Positions 29,971-43,900 of a DNA stretch of 64,000 bases are shown piece after piece. Source of the stretch: Periplaneta americana (Eukaryota; Arthropoda; Insecta; Blattodea; Blattidae). The stretch is taken from contig NC_091120.1 in NCBI RefSeq assembly GCF_040183065.1, positions 194,050,127 to 194,114,126 of the forward strand, written 5' to 3'. Positions within the stretch are counted from its first letter, which is position 1. Each line of letters starts with the position of its first letter. Under the pieces are notes generated by a model. It worked only from the letters and a program-made list of their open reading frames with translations, made no database searches and had not been told where the DNA came from. The position numbers and the translations under genes were made by a program.

Positions 29971-32440
29971 GTAAATTAAATGAAGAAAATAAATAAATTA
30001 AATAAAATAAATAACAAAATAAATAAATAATTAAATAAATAGATAAATAAATAAAATAAAATAAATAAATAAAATAAATAAAATAAAATAAATAAATAAA
30101 ATAAATAAAACTAAATAAAATGAAATTAATAAAATAAAATCAATTAAAAAAAATAAAAAAATAAATAATATAAATAAATATATTAAATCAATAAATAAAA
30201 TAAATAAATCAATCAATGAAACTAATTAAAAAATTATATAAATAAATTAAATAATTTAAGTAAAATAAATAAAGTAATATAAATTGAAACAAATAAATTA
30301 AATAAATTAAATATACAAAATAAAATAAATAAGTAAATAAATAGATAATATAAAATTAAATAAATTAAATAACATAAGTTAAACAAAAATTAAAATAAAT
30401 AATATAAATTAAATAAAATTGAATGGAATAAATGAAATTAAATAAATAAATAAATGAAATAACTTAATTAAATAAATAAACTAAATATATAAATAAATAA
30501 ATAAAATGAAATGAAATAAATGAATTAAATAAAATATTTAAATGGAGAGAATAAATAAATGAATAAAATAAGTAAATAAATAAATTAAATAATATAAATT
30601 AAATAATATTAAATAAAGTAAATAACACAAATAAAAGAAAATTGAATGGAATAATTAAAATAATATCAATAAAAGAAATAAATAAAATAACTTAATTAAA
30701 TAAATAAACTAACTAAAAATAAATAAATAAATAAATAAATAAAAAGTAAATAAAATGAAATAAAGGAATTGAATGAAATAAATAACACAAATTATATAAA
30801 TTAAATTAAATCGATAAAAAAATTAATTAAATGCATAAAGTAAATTAAATAAAATAAAATCAATATAAATGAAAATAACTAAAAAATAAATAAAATAACT
30901 TAATAAATAAATAAATTAAATTAAGTAAAATAAATTAAATAAAATGAATTAAATAATATAAATTAAATGAAATTAATTAATTAATTAAATGAATTAATGA
31001 AATAATTAACATAAAATGTATATAGATAAAACAAAATAAATAATTTAATTAAATGAAATAAATTAAAAGAAATAAATTAAATTAATTAAGTAAAAGAAAT
31101 AAAACAATATAAATAAAATATAATAAATTAAGTTAATTCAATACATTCAATAAAACAAATTATACAAAATAAAAAAAAAGAAGTTAATAAATTAAATAAA
31201 CAGATTAAATAAGGAAAATAAATAAATAAAATTAAATAAATTAAATTAATAAATAAAATAAATACATAATCAAATAAATAAATAAATAAATAAAATAGAG
31301 ACTAAAAAAATTAATGAAATAAAATAATAAATAAATTTATTATGTAAATAAATTAAATTAGATTAAATAAATTAAATTAAATTAATAAATAAAATAAATA
31401 AATAAAATAAATTAAATATGTAAATTAATTGATTGAATAAAATGAAATTAATTATTTAAATAAATATATCAACAAAATAAATGAAGAAATAAAATGCATA
31501 AAATAAATAAATTAATAAATGAAATAAATAAAATAAAATAAATGAAATTAAATAAATTACATGAAATAAATGAATAAAATAAATAAATATAATGAATAAA
31601 ATAAATGAAATAAATAAATAAACAAATAAAGTAAATTAAATAAATAATTCAAATTAAATTAAAGAAATAAAGTTAAATAATTAAAATAAATAAATAAATA
31701 AATAAAATGCAATAAATAAAATGAAATAAATTAAATAAATTTAATTAAATAAATAAAATTAAAGAAATAAATCATAAATAAAATGACATCCTGAAATAAA
31801 TAAATTAATAAATAATTAAATTAAGTAAATAATAAAATAATTAAATATATAACTAAATGAAATAAATAAAATATGTAAATAAAATAAATAAATAAAATAA
31901 AATAAAAGATAGAATAAATAATATAAAATAAATTAAATAAAATTAATTAAATAAAGACATTTAAATAAAATGAATAAGATAAAATAAATAAAGAAATAAA
32001 TAAGTAAATGATATAAATAAATAAGTTAAATAATTTAAATGAAATAAATAAAATAAATAAATGTAAATAAATTCAATAAAATAAAATAAAATAAATTAAT
32101 AAAAACATAATAAATTCAAGTAATTTAATTTAATTATATTAATATACAAAAATAAAATAAATAGACAAATAAATAAATAAATTATGTTAATTTAAAAATT
32201 AATTAAATAAAATGAAATAAATTAGTTAAATAAATTAAATAATTAAATAAGGAATAAAATAAATAATAAAATAAAATAAATTAATTTAAATAAATTAAAT
32301 AAAAAATCAATTAAATTAAATGATAGAAAACAAATTAAATAAAACAAATGAAATAAAATAACTAAAAAAATATATAAATAAAATAAATTGAAGAAATTAA
32401 ATGAAATAAATAAAAAAATTAATCTCCCTCTCTCTCACTC
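29971..32440. repeat. (AAAT)n-type low-complexity tract
   Basis: About 2.5 kb of AAATAAATAAA/TTAAAT words with no fixed longer period and no gene. Confidence 0.95.
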
Positions 32441-33096
32441 TGTAATCCATACAGATTTGGGTTACATATGTAAATCATACAGATTTGGATTGCATATGTA
32501 ATCCACACAGATTTGGATTACATATGTAATCCACACAGTTTGGGATTGCATATGTAATCCACACAGATTAGGGTTGCATATGTAATCCACACAGATTGGG
32601 ATTGCATATATAATCCACACAGATTTGGATTGCATATGTAATCCACACAGATTTGGAATATATATGTAATCCACACAGATTGGGATTGCATAAGTAATCC
32701 ACACAGATTTGGATTGCATATGTAATCCATACAGATTTGGATTGCATATGTAATCCATACAGATTTGGATTGCATATGTAATCCAAACAGATTTGGATTA
32801 CATATGTAATCCACACAGATTGGGATTGCATACGTAATCCACACAGATTTGGATTGCATATGTAATCCAAACAGATTGGGATTGCATATGTAATCCACAC
32901 AGATTTGGGTTACATATGTCATCCACACAGATTGGGATTGCATATGTAATCCACACAGATTTGGATTACATATGTAATCCATATAGATTGGGATTGCATA
33001 TGTAATCCACACAGATTTGGATTACATATGTAATCCATATAGATTGGGATTGCATATGTAATCCACACAGATTTGGATTACATATGTAATCCACAC
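32441..33096. repeat. 28-bp palindrome-based satellite, array 2 (cut by gap)
   Basis: Near-identical to array 1 at an offset of 3,269 bp, including the CT-rich leader and the AT-rich sequence before it. It differs by one additional 28-bp unit near 32,730 and a few substitutions, for example TTTGGAATATATATG against TTTGGTATATATATG. It runs directly into the N gap. Confidence 0.95.
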
Positions 33097-33296
33097 NNNN
33101 NNNNNNNNNNNNNNNNNNNNNNNNNNNNNNNNNNNNNNNNNNNNNNNNNNNNNNNNNNNNNNNNNNNNNNNNNNNNNNNNNNNNNNNNNNNNNNNNNNNN
33201 NNNNNNNNNNNNNNNNNNNNNNNNNNNNNNNNNNNNNNNNNNNNNNNNNNNNNNNNNNNNNNNNNNNNNNNNNNNNNNNNNNNNNNNNNNNNNNNN
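33097..33296. other. assembly gap, 200 N
   Basis: Exactly 200 N. A round length is a scaffolding placeholder, so the true distance, and even the adjacency, of the two sides is unknown. Confidence 1.
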
Positions 33297-35393
33297 CTAT
33301 CCAAATATTCTTGTTCGCGTCCAGAAATATATGCGTATGCTAGTGTATGGTAATAATGGAAAAGTTGGCGTTTCTCCCGCTAGAAATGCGTTTTTTCGTA
33401 TATACATTAATAATACCTACAAATTGAAACCGATTATGCTAATTCTTTCTGAATGGGTTTAACATTCACAATGAAACTGCATTATATAACACGTTTCGAT
33501 TTTCCACTCATACAAAATCCCTCTAAAATTTTGGTTTTTGCGAGAATTTAAGCTATATAATCATGGATAAAATCTTCAGTACCCATGGGATCACTCTTGT
33601 TTTTTAAAAGAATGCCAAATTCGTGTGTACACAAGTATTTCTATCCAAAGATTCATGATCGCGTCCAGAAATATATTCGTTTGCTAGAGGATGGCAATAA
33701 GAGGAATAATCGTCGTTTGTCAGGCTAGAAATGCGTTTTTTATAACATTAATAAAACCTACAAATTTCAAGCGATTGTGCTAATTCTTTCTGATTGGGTT
33801 TTACATTCAAAATGAAACAGCATTTTATCACTCGTTTCGATTTTCCACTCATTTAAAATTTGTCTAAAAATTTGGTATTTGCGACATTTTAAGCTATATA
33901 ATCATGGATAAAATCTGCAATTCCCATCGGATCTCTCCGGTTTCTTAAAAGACTGTCAAATTCGTGTGTACACACACATTTCTATCCAAAGTTTCATGTT
34001 CGTGTCCAGAAATATATGCGTTTGCCAGTGTATTGTAAAAAGTTGAAAAATCGTCGTTTCTCGGGCTAGAAATGCGTTTTTTCCTATATACATTAATAAA
34101 ACATACAAATTGAAACCGATTGTGCTAATTCTTTGTGAATGGGTGTAACATTCACAATGAAACAGCATTTTATCACTCGTTTCGATTTTCCATTCCTATA
34201 AAATTTGTCTACGAATTTGTTTTTTGCGAGATTTTAAGCAATATAATCATGAATAAAATCTACAAACCCCTTCGGATATCTCTAGTTCCTAAAAAAAATG
34301 TCAAATTCGTGTGTACACACGTATTTCTGTTCAAAGATTATCGTTCGCGTCCAGAAGCATATGCGTTTGCTAGTGAATGGTGATAAGTGGAAAAATCGTT
34401 GTTTCTCGGGCTAGAAATGCGTATTTTCGTATATACATTAATAAAACCTACAAATTGAAACCGATTGTGCTAATTGTTTTTGAATGGGTTTAACATTCAC
34501 CATGAAAGAGTATTTTATCACTCGTTTCGATTTTCCATTCCTATAAATTTGTTTTTTTGCGAGATTTTTTGCTATATAATCATGAATTAATTCCACAAAT
34601 GCCATCGGATTTCCCTAGTTTCTTAAAAAATTACAAATTCGGGTGTACACACGTAGTTCTATCCAAAGACTCTTGTTCGCTTCCAGAAATATATGCGTTT
34701 TCTAGTGTATCGTAATAAGTGGAAAAATCGTCGTTTCTCGGGCTAGAATGTGTTTTTTCGTATATACATTAATAAAACCTATAAATTGAAACAGATTGTG
34801 CCAATTCTTTCTGAATGGGATTAACAGTCACAATGAAACCGCATTTTATCAATCGCCTCGATTATCCACTCATACAAAATTTCAGTAAAAATTTAAATTT
34901 TGCGAGATTTTAAGCTATATAACCATGAATAAAATCTACAATTCCCATCCGACCACTCTGGTTTCTTAAAAAAAGTCAAATTCGTGTGTACACACTTATT
35001 TCTGTCGAAAGATTAATGTTCTAGTCCAGAAATATATGCGTTTGCTACTGTATGGTAATAAGTGGAAAAATCGTCGTTTCTCGGGCTAGAATGGGTTTTT
35101 TCGTATGTACATTAATAAAACATACAAATTGGAACCGATTGTGCTAATTCTATCTGAATGGGTTTAACATTCACAATGAAACCGCATTTTATCACTCGCC
35201 TCGATTTTCCACTCATAGAAAATTTTTCTAAAAATTTGTTTTTGCGAGATTTTAAGCTATGTAATCATGAAAAAAATCTACAAATCCCATCGGATATCTC
35301 TGGTATCTTAAAAGAACGTGAAATTCGTGTGTACACACTCATTTCTATCCAAATTTTCATCTTCGCTTCCAGAAATAAATGCGATTGCTAGGG

Positions 35394-35401
35394 TAGGCCT
35401 A
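35394..35401. other. TAGGCCTA insertion in satellite monomer
   Basis: Reads CTAGGGTAGGCCTATTGTAAAA, where sister monomers read CTAGTGTATTGTAAAA: TA replaced by TAGGCCTA. Confidence 0.8.
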
Positions 35402-35748
35402 TTGTAAAATGTGGAAATATCGTCGTTTCTCGGGCTAGAAATGCATTTTCTTGTATATACAATATTAAAACCTACAAACTGAAACCGATTGGATAATTCA
35501 TTCTGAATGGGTTTAACATTCACAATGAAAGAGCATTTTATCACTGGTTTCGATTTTCCACTCATATAAAATTTGTCTAAAAATTTGGTTTTTGCGAGAT
35601 TTTAAGCTATATAGTCATGAATAAAATCTACAAATCCCATCGGATTCCTCTAGCTTCTTTAAGAAATGTCAAATTCATGTGTACACACGTATTTCTATCC
35701 AAAGAATCTTGTTCGCGTCCAGAAATGTATGCGTTTGCTAGTGAATGG

Positions 35749-35756
35749 TAGGCCTA
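35749..35756. other. TAGGCCTA insertion in satellite monomer
   Basis: Reads GAATGGTAGGCCTAATAAG, where sister monomers read ATGGTAATAAG: TA replaced by TAGGCCTA, at a different TA from the neighbouring case. Confidence 0.8.
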
Positions 35757-37776
35757 ATAAGTGGAAAAATCGTCGTTTCTCGGGCTTGAAATGCGTTTTT
35801 TCGCATATACATTAATGAAACCTACAAATTGAAAGCGATTGTGCTGTTTCTTTGTGAATGAGTTTAACATTCACAATGATACAGCATTTTATCGCTCGTT
35901 TCGATTTTCCACTAATATAAAATTTCTCCAAAAATTTGGTTTTTGCGAGATTTTAAGCTATATAACCATGAATAAAATCTACAAATCCCATCGGATTTCT
36001 CTAGACTCTTAAAAAAATGCCAATTTCGTGTGTACACAGTTATTTCTATCCAAAGATTCTTGTTCGCGTCCAGAAATATATGCGCTTGCTAGTGTAATGT
36101 AAAAAGCGGAAAAATCGTCGTTTCTCGGGCAAGAAACGCGTTTTTTCGTATATACATTAATAAAACCTACAAATTGAAACCGATTGTGCTAATTCTTACT
36201 GAATGTGTTTAACATTCACAATGAAACAGCATTTTATCACTCGTTTCGATTTTCCAATCATACAAAATTTCTCTAAAAATTTGGTATTTGCGAGATTTTA
36301 AGCTATATAATCATGGATAAAATCTGCAATTCCCATCGGATCTCTCTGGTTTCTTAAAAAAAAAAAATATCAAATTTGTGTGTACACACGCATTTCTATC
36401 CAAAGTTTCATGTTCGCGTCCAGAAATATATGCGTTTGTTAGTGTATTGTAAAAAGTGGAAAAATCGTCGTTTCTCGTGCTAGAAATGCGTATTTTCTGC
36501 TATTCATTAATAAAACCTACAAATTGAAACCGATTATGCTAATTCTGTATTGGGTGAGTTTAACATTCACAATGAAACAACATTTTATCACTCGTTTCGA
36601 TTTTCCACTCATTTAAAATTTCTCTAAGAATTTGGTTTTTGCGAGATTTTAAGCTATATAATCCAAGAATAAAACCTACAAATCTCATGGGATCTCTCTG
36701 GTTTCTTAAAAGAATGTCAAATTCGTGTGTACACACCTATTTCTTTCCAAAGATTCATGTTCGCCCCAAGGAATATATGCGTTTGGTAGTGTATGCCAAT
36801 TAGAGGAAAAATCGTCGTGTCTCCGGCAAGAAATGCGTTTTTGCGTATATACATCAATAAAACCTACAAATTGAAACCGATTGTGCTAATTCTTCCTCAA
36901 TGGGTTTAACATTCACAATGAAACAGCATTTTATATCTCGTTTCGATTTTCCACTCATTTAAAATTTCTCTAAAAATTTGGTTTTTGCTAGATGTTATGC
37001 CATTTAATCATGAATAAACTCTACAAATCCCATCGGATTTTTCTAGTTTCTTAAAAAAATGTCAAATTCGTGTGTACACACGTATTTCTATTCAAATAAT
37101 CTTGATCGCGTCCAGAAATATATGCGTTTGCTAGTGTATGGTAATAATGGAATAATCGTCGTTTCTCGGGCTAGAAATGCTTGTTTTCGTATATAAATTA
37201 ATAATACCTACAAATTGAAACAGATTGTGCTAATTCTTTCTGAATGGGTTTAAGAGTCACAATGAAACAGCATTATATAACTCATTTCGATTTTCCACTC
37301 ACATAAAATTTCTCAAAAAATTTGGTTTTTGCGAGATTTTAAGCTATATAATCAGGGATAAAATCTACAAATCCCATTGTATCACTCGGGTTTCTTAAAA
37401 GAATGTCAAATTCTTGTGTACACACGTATTTCTATCCAAAGATTCATGTTCGCGTCCAGAAATATATTCGTTTGCTAGAGTATGGCAATAAGAGGAAAAA
37501 TCGTCTTTTCTCGGGCTAGAAATGCGTTTCTTTATAACATTAATAAAACCTGCAAATTCCAAGCGATTGTGCTAATTTTTTCTGAATGGGTTTAACATTC
37601 ACAATGAAACAGCATTTCATCACTCGTTTCGATTATCCACTCATTTAAAATTCCTCTATTAATTTGGTTTTTGCGAGATTTTAAGCTATATAACCATGAA
37701 TAAAATCTACAAATCCCATCGGATCTCTCTGGTTTCTTAAACGAATGTCAAATTCGTGCGTACACACACCTATTTC

Positions 37777-37928
37777 TATCCAAAGATTCATGTTCTTGTC
37801 CAGAAATATATGCGTTTGCTAGTGTATGGCAATTAGTGGAAAAATCGTCGTTTCTCGGGCTAGAAATGCGTTTTTCGTATATACATTTCTTAAAGAAATG
37901 TCAAAATCGTATGTACACACGTATTTCT
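37777..37928 (+). repeat. truncated satellite monomer (~151 bp)
   Basis: The monomer jumps from CGTATATACAT straight to TTCTTAAAGAAATGTCAAA, losing about 193 bp. The same junction occurs at 58278-58428. Confidence 0.9.
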
Positions 37929-40900
37929 ATCCAAATATTCTTGTTCGCGTCCAGAAATATATGCTTTTGCTACTGTATGTAAAAAATGGAAAAATCGTCG
38001 TTTCGCGGGCTAGAAATGCGTTTTTTCGCATATACATTAATGAAACCTACAAATTGAAAGCGATTGTGCTATTTCTTTGTGAATGAGTTTAACATTCGCA
38101 ATGATACAGCATTTTATCGCTCGTTTCGATTTTCCACTGATATAAAATTTCTTCAAAAATTTGGTTTTTCGAGATTTTAAGCTATATAATCATCAATAAA
38201 TTCTACAAATCCCATCGGATTTCTCTAGTTTCTTAAAAAAATGTCAGATTCGTGTGTACGCACGTATTTCTATTCCAAGATACTTGTTCGCTTCCATAAA
38301 TATATGCGTTTACTTGCGTATGGTAATTAGTGGAAAAATCGTCGTTTCCTGGGCTAGAAATGCGTCTTTTCGTATATACATTAATAAAACCTAAAAATTA
38401 GAACCGATTGTGTTATTCTTTCTGAATGGGTTTAAAATTCACAATGAAACTGCATTAAATAACTCGTTTCGATTTTCCACTCATATTTAATTCTCTAAAA
38501 ATTTGGAATTTGCGAGATTTTAACCTATATAATCATGAATAAAATCTACAAAACCCATCGGATTTCTCTGGTTTCCTAAAAAAAATGTCAAATTCGTGTG
38601 TACACACGTATTTCTATCCAAATATTGTTGTTCGCGTCCAGAAATATATGGCATTGCTAGTGTATGGTAACAAGTGGAAAAATCGTCGTTTCTCGGGCTA
38701 GAAATGCGTTTTTTCGTAACATTAAAAAACCTACAAATTGAAACCGATCGTGTTAATTCTTTCTGAATGTGTTTAACATTCACAATGAAACAGCATTTTA
38801 TCACTCGCCTCGATTTTCCACTAATACAAAATTTCACTAAAATTTGGTTTTTGCGATATTTCAAGCTATATAATCATGAAAAAAAATGTATAAATCCCTT
38901 CGGATCTCTCTGGCTTCTTAAAAGAATGTCAAATCAGTGTGTACACACCCATTTCTATCCAAAGATTCTTGTTCGCGTCCAGAAATATATGGCATTGCTA
39001 GTGAATGGTAACAAGTGGAAAAATCGTCGTTTCTCGGGCTAGAAATGTTTTTTTTCGTAACATTAAAAACCTACAAATTGAAACCGATCGTGTTAATTCT
39101 TTCTGAATGTGTTTAACATTCACTATGGAACAGCATTTTATTACTCGTTTCGATTTTCCACTCATACAAAATTTCTCTAAAACTTTGGTTACTGCGAGAT
39201 TTTTACATATATAATCATGACTAAAATCTACAAATCCCATCGGGTCTCTCTGGTTTCTTAAAAGAAAGTCAAATTCGTGTGTACACACCTATTTCTATCC
39301 AAAGATTCATGTTCGCGTCCAGAAATAATTGGTTTGCTAGTGTTGTAAAAAGTGAAAAAACCGTCGCTTCTCGGGCTGGAAATGCGTTTTCTCCTATATA
39401 CATTAATAAAACCTACAAATTCCAAGCGATTGTGCTAATTCTTTCTGAATGGCTTTAATATTTACAGTGAAACCTCATTTTATCACTCGTTTCGATTTTC
39501 CACTCATACAAAATTTCTCTAAAAATTTGGTTTTTGCTAGATGTTATGCTATTTAATCATGAATAAAATCTGCAAATCCAATCGGATTTCTCTAGTTTCT
39601 TAAAAAAATATCAAATTCGTCTGTACACACGTATTTCTATCCAAATATTCTTGTTCGCGTCCAGAAATATATGCGTATGCTAGTGTATGGTAATAATAGA
39701 AAAATTGGCGTTTCTCGGACTAGAAATGCATTTTTTCGTATATACATTAATAATACCTACAAATTGAAACCGATTGTGCTAATTCTTTCTGAATGGGTTT
39801 AACATTCACAATGAAACAGCATTATGTCACTCATTTCGATTTTCCACTCATATACAATTCCTCTAAAAATTTGGTTTTTGCGAGATTTTAAGCTATATAA
39901 CCATGGATAAAATCTACAACTCCCAACGTATCATTGTGGTTTCTTAAAAAATTGTCAAATTCGTGTGTACACACTTATTTGTATCCAAAGATTCATGTTC
40001 GCGTCCAGAAATATATTCGTTTGGTAGTTATGGCAATAAGAGGAAAAATCGTCGTTTCTCGGGCTAGAAATGCGTTTTTTTATAACATTAATAAAACCTA
40101 CAAATTCCAAGCGATTGAGCTAATTCTATCTGAATGGTTTAACATTCACAATGAAACAGCATTTTATCACTCGTTTCGATGTTCCACTCATTCAAAATCC
40201 TCTAATAATTTGATTTTTGCGAGATTTTAAGCTATATAACCATGAATGAAATCTACAAATCCAATCGGATTTCTCTAGTTTCTTAAAAAATATCAAATTC
40301 GTGTGTACACACGTATTTCTATCCAAATATTCTTGTTCGCGTCCAGAAATATATGCGTATGCTAGTGTATGGTAATAATGGAAAAATTGGCGTTTCTCCG
40401 GCTAGAAATGCGTTTTTTCGTATATACATTAATAAAACCTACAAATTGAAACCGCTTGTGCTAATTCTGTTTTGGGTGGGTTTAACATTCACAATGAAAC
40501 AACATTTTATCACTCGTTTCGGTTTTCCACTCATTTAAAATTGCTCTAAAAATTTGGTTTTTGCGAGATTTTAAGCTATATAATCATGATTAAAATCTAC
40601 AATTCCCATCGGATCTCTCTGCTTTCTTAAAAAAATATCAAGTTCGTGTGTACGCACGCATTTCTATCCAAAACTTCATTTTCGCGTCCAGAAATATATG
40701 CGTTTTCTAGTGTATTGTAAAAAGTGGAAAAAGCGTTGTTTGTCGGGCTAGAAAAGCGTTTTTACTGATATACATCAATGAAACCTACAAATTTTAACCG
40801 ATTATGCTAATTCTGTTTTGGGTGGGTTTAACATTCACAATGAGACAACATTTTATCACTCGTTTCGATTTTCCAATCATTTAAAATTTCTCTACGAAGT

Positions 40901-43900
40901 TGGTTTTTGCGAGATTTTAAGCTATATAATCAAGAATAAAATCTACAAATCTCATGGGATCTCTCTGGTTTCTTAAAAGAATGTCAAATTCGTTTACATA
41001 CCTATTTCTATCAAAATTTTTCATGTTCTCGGCGAGAAATATATGTGTTTGCTATTGTATGTCAATTAGTGGAAATATCGTCGTTTGTCGGGATAGAAAT
41101 TCGTTTCTGCGGAGATACATTAATAAAACTTACAAATTGAAACCGATTGTGCTAATTCTTTCTGAATGGGTTTAAGATTCAAAATGAACGTTTATTTTAT
41201 CACTCGTTTCGATTTTCCACTCATTTAAAATTTCTCTAAAAATTTGGTTTTTGCTAGATGTTATACTATTTAATCACGAATAAATTCTACAAATCCCATC
41301 GGATTTCTGTAGTTTGTTAAAAAATTGCCAAATTCGTGTGTACACACGTATTTCTATCCAAGTATACTTGTTCGCGTCCAAAAATATATACGATTGCTAG
41401 TGTATGGTAATAATGGAAAAATCGTCGCTTCTCGGGCTAGAAATGCGTTTTTTTCGTATATACATTAATAAAACCTACAAATTGAAACCGATTGTGCTAA
41501 TTCTTTCTGAATGGGTTTAACATTCACAATGATACAGCATTTTATCAGTCGTTTCGATTTTCCACTAATATAAAATTTCTCCAAAAATTTGGTGTTTGCG
41601 AAATTTTAAGCTATATAATCATGAATAAAATCTACAAATCTCATGGGATCTCTCTAGTTTCTTAAAAGAATGTCAAATTCGTGTGTACACAACAATTTTT
41701 ATCCAAAGATTCATGTTCGTGTCCAGAAATATATGTGTTTGCTAATGTATGACAATTAGAGGAAAAATCGTCGTATCTCGGGCTAGAAATGTGTTTTTGC
41801 GTATATATATTAATAAACCTTACAAAATGAAACCGATTGTGCTAATTCTTTCAGAATGGGTTTAGCATTCAGAATGAAACAGCATTTTATCACTCGTTTC
41901 GATTTTCCACTCATTTAAAATTTTTTTTTAAAAAGTTGGTTTATGCTAGAATTTATGCTATTTAATCTCGAATAAATTCTATAAATACCATCGGATTTCT
42001 GTAGTTTGTAAAAAAATGTCAAATTCGTGTGTACACACGTATTTCTATCCAAGTATTCTTGTTCGCGTCCAGAAATATATACGATTGCTAGTGTATGGTA
42101 ATGAGTGGAAAAATCGTCGTTTCTCGGGCTAGAAATGCGTTTTTTCGTATATACATTAATAAAACCTACAAATAGAAACCGATTGTGCTAGTTCTTTCTG
42201 AATGGGTTTGACATTCACAATGAAAGAGCATTTTATCACTGGTTTCGATTTTCCACACATACAAAATTTGTCTAAAAATTTGGTTTTCGCGAGATTTTAA
42301 GCTATATAATCATGAATAAAATCTACAAATCTCATGGGATCTCTCTAGTTAGTTAAAAGAATATCAAATGCGTGTGTACACACCTATATCTTTCCAAAGA
42401 TTGATGTTCCCGTCCAGAAATATATGCGTTTGCTAGTGTATGGCATTAAGTTTGAAAATCGTCGTTTCTCGGGCTAAAAATGAGTTTTTTCCTATATTCA
42501 TTAATAAAACCTAAAAAATGAAACCGATTGTGCTAATTCTGTTTGAGTGGGTTTAACATTCACAATGAAACAACATTTTATCACTCGTTTCGATTTTCAA
42601 CTCATTTAAAATTTCTCTAAAAATTTGGTTTTTTGCGAGATTTTTCTCTATATAATCAGGAATAAAATCTATAAATCCTATCGGATTACTCTAGTTGCCA
42701 AAAAAAAAAAATGTCAAATTCGTGTGTACACACGCATTTCTATCCAAAGATTCATGTTCGTGTCCAGAAATATATGCGTTTGCTAGTGTATTTTAAAAAG
42801 TGGAAAAATCGTTGTTTTTCGGGCTAGAAATGCGTTTATTCATATATACATTAATAAAACCTACAAATAGAAATCGATTTTGCTTATTCTGTTTGAATGG
42901 GTTTAAGATTCTCAATGATACAACATTTTATCTCTCGTTTCGATTTTCCACTTAATTAAAATTGCTCTAAATATTTGGTTTTTGCGAGATATTAAGCAAT
43001 ATAATCATGAATAAAGTCTACAAATCCCATCGGATCTCTCTGGTTTCTTAAAAAAATGTCAAATTCGTTTATACACACCTATTTCTATCCAAAGATTCAT
43101 GTTCTCGGCGAGAAATATATGTGTTTGCTTGTGTATGTCAGTTAGTGGAAATATCGTCGTTTGTAGGGCTAGAACTGCGTTTTTGCGTAGATACATTAAT
43201 AAACCTTACAAATTGAAACCGATGGTGCTAATTCTTTCAGAAAGGGTTTAACATTCAAAATGAAACAGCATTTTGTCACTGGTTTTGATTTTCCACTCAA
43301 TTAAAATTTCTCCAAAAATTTGGTTTTTGCTAGATATTATGCTATTTAATCACGAATAAATTCTACAAATCCCATCGGATTTCTGTAGTTTGTTAAAAAA
43401 ATGTCAAATTCGTGTGTAGACACGTATTTCTATCCAAGTATTCTTGTTCGCGTCCAGAAATATATACGATTTCTTTTGTATGGTAATAATGGAAAAATCG
43501 TCGTTTCACGGGCTGGAAATGCGTTTTTGCGTATATACATTAATAAACCTTACAAATTGAAACCGATTGTGCTAATTCTTCCTGAATGGGTTTAACATTC
43601 ACAATGAAACAGCATTTTATAACTCGTTTCGATTTTCCACTCATTTAAAATTTCTCTAAAAATTTGGTTTTTGCTAGTTGTCATGCTATTTAATCACGAA
43701 TAAATTCTACAAATCCCATCGCATTTCTGTAGTTTGTTAAAAACATGTCAAATTCGTGTGTACACACGTATTTCTATCCAAGTATTCTTGTTCGCGTTCA
43801 AAAATATATACGATTGCTAGTGTATGGTAATAATGGAAAAATCGTCGTTTCTCGGGCTAGAAATGCGTTTTTTCGTATATACATTATTAAAACCTACAAA

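Noticed and set aside
30031..30216. 61-codon hydrophobic minus-strand ORF
   Set aside because: A translation of AAAT-type simple sequence (Ile/Leu/Phe repeats), not a membrane protein gene.
29172..33096. CRISPR-like regularity of 28-29 bp repeats
   Set aside because: Units are contiguous with no unique spacers, and the locus is an intron-bearing animal genome.
24644..33096. Search for C-terminal exons of the protease
   Set aside because: Only simple AT-rich DNA, the 28-bp arrays and one unmatched island (25130-25325) were seen; none encodes the expected C-terminal region.
29193..33304. ORFs of up to 164 codons in the 28-bp arrays
   Set aside because: Periodic translations of the repeat in several frames, one even running through the N gap. 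Not genes.
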